Part shown: in pieces, positions 63,476 through 64,000 of the stretch
Layout: each line of letters opens with the position of its first letter
How positions within the stretch are numbered: the stretch's first letter is position 1
Assembly (NCBI RefSeq): GCF_029319185.1
Contig: NZ_CP119754.1
Coordinates: 2,852,001-2,916,000 of the forward strand
DNA length: 64,000 nt
Direction of reading: 5' to 3'
DNA from: Superficieibacter sp. HKU1
GTDB taxonomy: Bacteria; Pseudomonadota; Gammaproteobacteria; Enterobacterales; Enterobacteriaceae
The notes under the pieces: generated by a model
The model's database searches: none
Told to the model about the DNA's origin: nothing
Seen by the model: only the letters and a program-made list of their open reading frames with translations
Position numbers and translations under genes: made by a program

Positions 63476-64000
63476 ATGACCAATTTTCCCGCCAGTTTAC
63501 TCATTCTGAATGGTAAAAACGCCGGCGACGAACTGTTACGCGAAGCGGTTTATATGCTGCGCAATGAAGGCGTGACGATCCACGTTCGTGTCACCTGGGA
63601 AAAAGGCGATGCGGAACGCTATGTTGAGGAAGCCCTGCACCTGGGGGTGGAAACCGTCATCGCTGGCGGTGGAGACGGCACGATTAATGAAGTTTCTACC
63701 GCGCTGATCCAGCTTTCTGGTGAAAACGTTCCGGCAATGGGCATTCTGCCGTTGGGAACCGCGAATGATTTTGCCACCAGCGCAGGCGTGCCGGATACGC
63801 TGGATAAAGCGTTAAAACTGGCCATCGCCGGTAATGCCGTGGCGGTGGATATCGCCAGAGTTAACCATAAAACCTGTTTTATTAATATGGCGACCGGCGG
63901 CTTTGGTCCGCGGATCACCAGCGAAACGCCGGAAAAGCTGAAAGCCGCCCTGGGCGGCGTATCCTATCTTATCCACGGCCTGATGCGTATGGATACCTTA
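63476..64000 (+). CDS. yegS: YegS lipid kinase, 3' end outside window
   Basis: 175 N-terminal residues (E. coli YegS is about 299). Diacylglycerol kinase catalytic domain: ASLLILNGKNAGD is the first nucleotide-binding strand, VIAGGGDGTINEV at about 60-72 is the GGDGT motif, and LPLGTANDFATS follows. E. coli and Salmonella YegS phosphorylate phosphatidylglycerol in vitro. The ATG at 63476 follows GAGG 9 bases upstream and matches the E. coli start position (FPASLLILNGK). Confidence 0.96.
   Translation, partial: MTNFPASLLILNGKNAGDELLREAVYMLRNEGVTIHVRVTWEKGDAERYVEEALHLGVETVIAGGGDGTINEVSTALIQLSGENVPAMGILPLGTANDFATSAGVPDTLDKALKLAIAGNAVAVDIARVNHKTCFINMATGGFGPRITSETPEKLKAALGGVSYLIHGLMRMDTL

Noticed and set aside
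63619..63918. 99-codon minus-strand frame in yegS
   Set aside because: Antisense shadow of the conserved diacylglycerol kinase domain.

Overview
The window is chromosomal DNA of an enteric bacterium of the Enterobacteriaceae. Gene order and protein sequences closely follow the Escherichia/Salmonella block yegS-yegQ-baeRS-mdtDCBA-yegD-alkA-dgcE-udk-dcd-asmA-yegH-wza...wcaM-galF-O-antigen. A Citrobacter-like genome is my best guess, because of three genes between alkA and yegD and a DUF2339/DUF3999 pair before yegQ that E. coli K-12 lacks. The genus is an inference and was not tested.

Layout. (1) 1-5046, minus strand: the promoter-proximal end of an AT-rich O-antigen cluster: a GT2 glycosyltransferase, a Wzx-type flippase, a two-domain protein of unknown function, a Wzy-type polymerase and a second GT2 enzyme cut by the window edge. 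A JUMPstart/ops element (5291-5320) precedes it, and a long perfect hairpin (5471-5528) separates it from galF. (2) 5568-29184, minus strand: galF and the complete colanic acid cluster wza-wzb-wzc-wcaABCDEF-gmd-fcl-gmm-wcaI-cpsB-cpsG-wcaJ-wzxC-wcaKLM. It has its own JUMPstart/ops element, candidate RcsAB boxes about 450 bp upstream of wza, and intercistronic hairpins after wzc and after cpsG. (3) 29861-39325: yegH, asmA, dcd, udk, dgcE, alkA. (4) 39494-43116: an accessory three-gene operon whose order and catalytic motifs match PatA/PatB/Ape1-type peptidoglycan O-acetylation loci. (5) 43204-56759: yegD, a yegJ-like gene, then mdtABCD-baeSR. (6) 56824-61577: a periplasmic Sel1/TPR-like protein and the DUF3999-DUF2339 membrane pair, all of unknown function. 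(7) 61803-64000: trhP (yegQ), the sRNA gene cyaR with a well-placed CRP site, and the start of yegS.

How it fits together. Most of the window serves the cell envelope. GDP-mannose (CpsG, CpsB) becomes GDP-fucose (Gmd, Fcl). WcaJ starts the colanic acid unit on undecaprenyl phosphate, the Wca glycosyltransferases, acetyltransferases and pyruvyltransferase complete it, WzxC flips it, WcaD polymerises it and Wza/Wzb/Wzc export it. The adjacent O-antigen genes use the parallel Wzx/Wzy route, and both operons carry RfaH-recruiting ops sites. MdtABC and BaeSR handle envelope stress and drug efflux, and the accessory cassette probably acetylates an envelope glycan.

Most likely less-described items: the O-acetylation cassette in this locus, the 488-residue DGxHR plus nucleotidyltransferase-like protein, the interleaved inverted repeats over the ribosome binding site at 56776-56823, and the DUF2339/DUF3999 module. 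I saw no tRNA, rRNA, CRISPR array, insertion sequence or prophage. Assignments rest on reading the sequence and on recalled family features; no database search was run.
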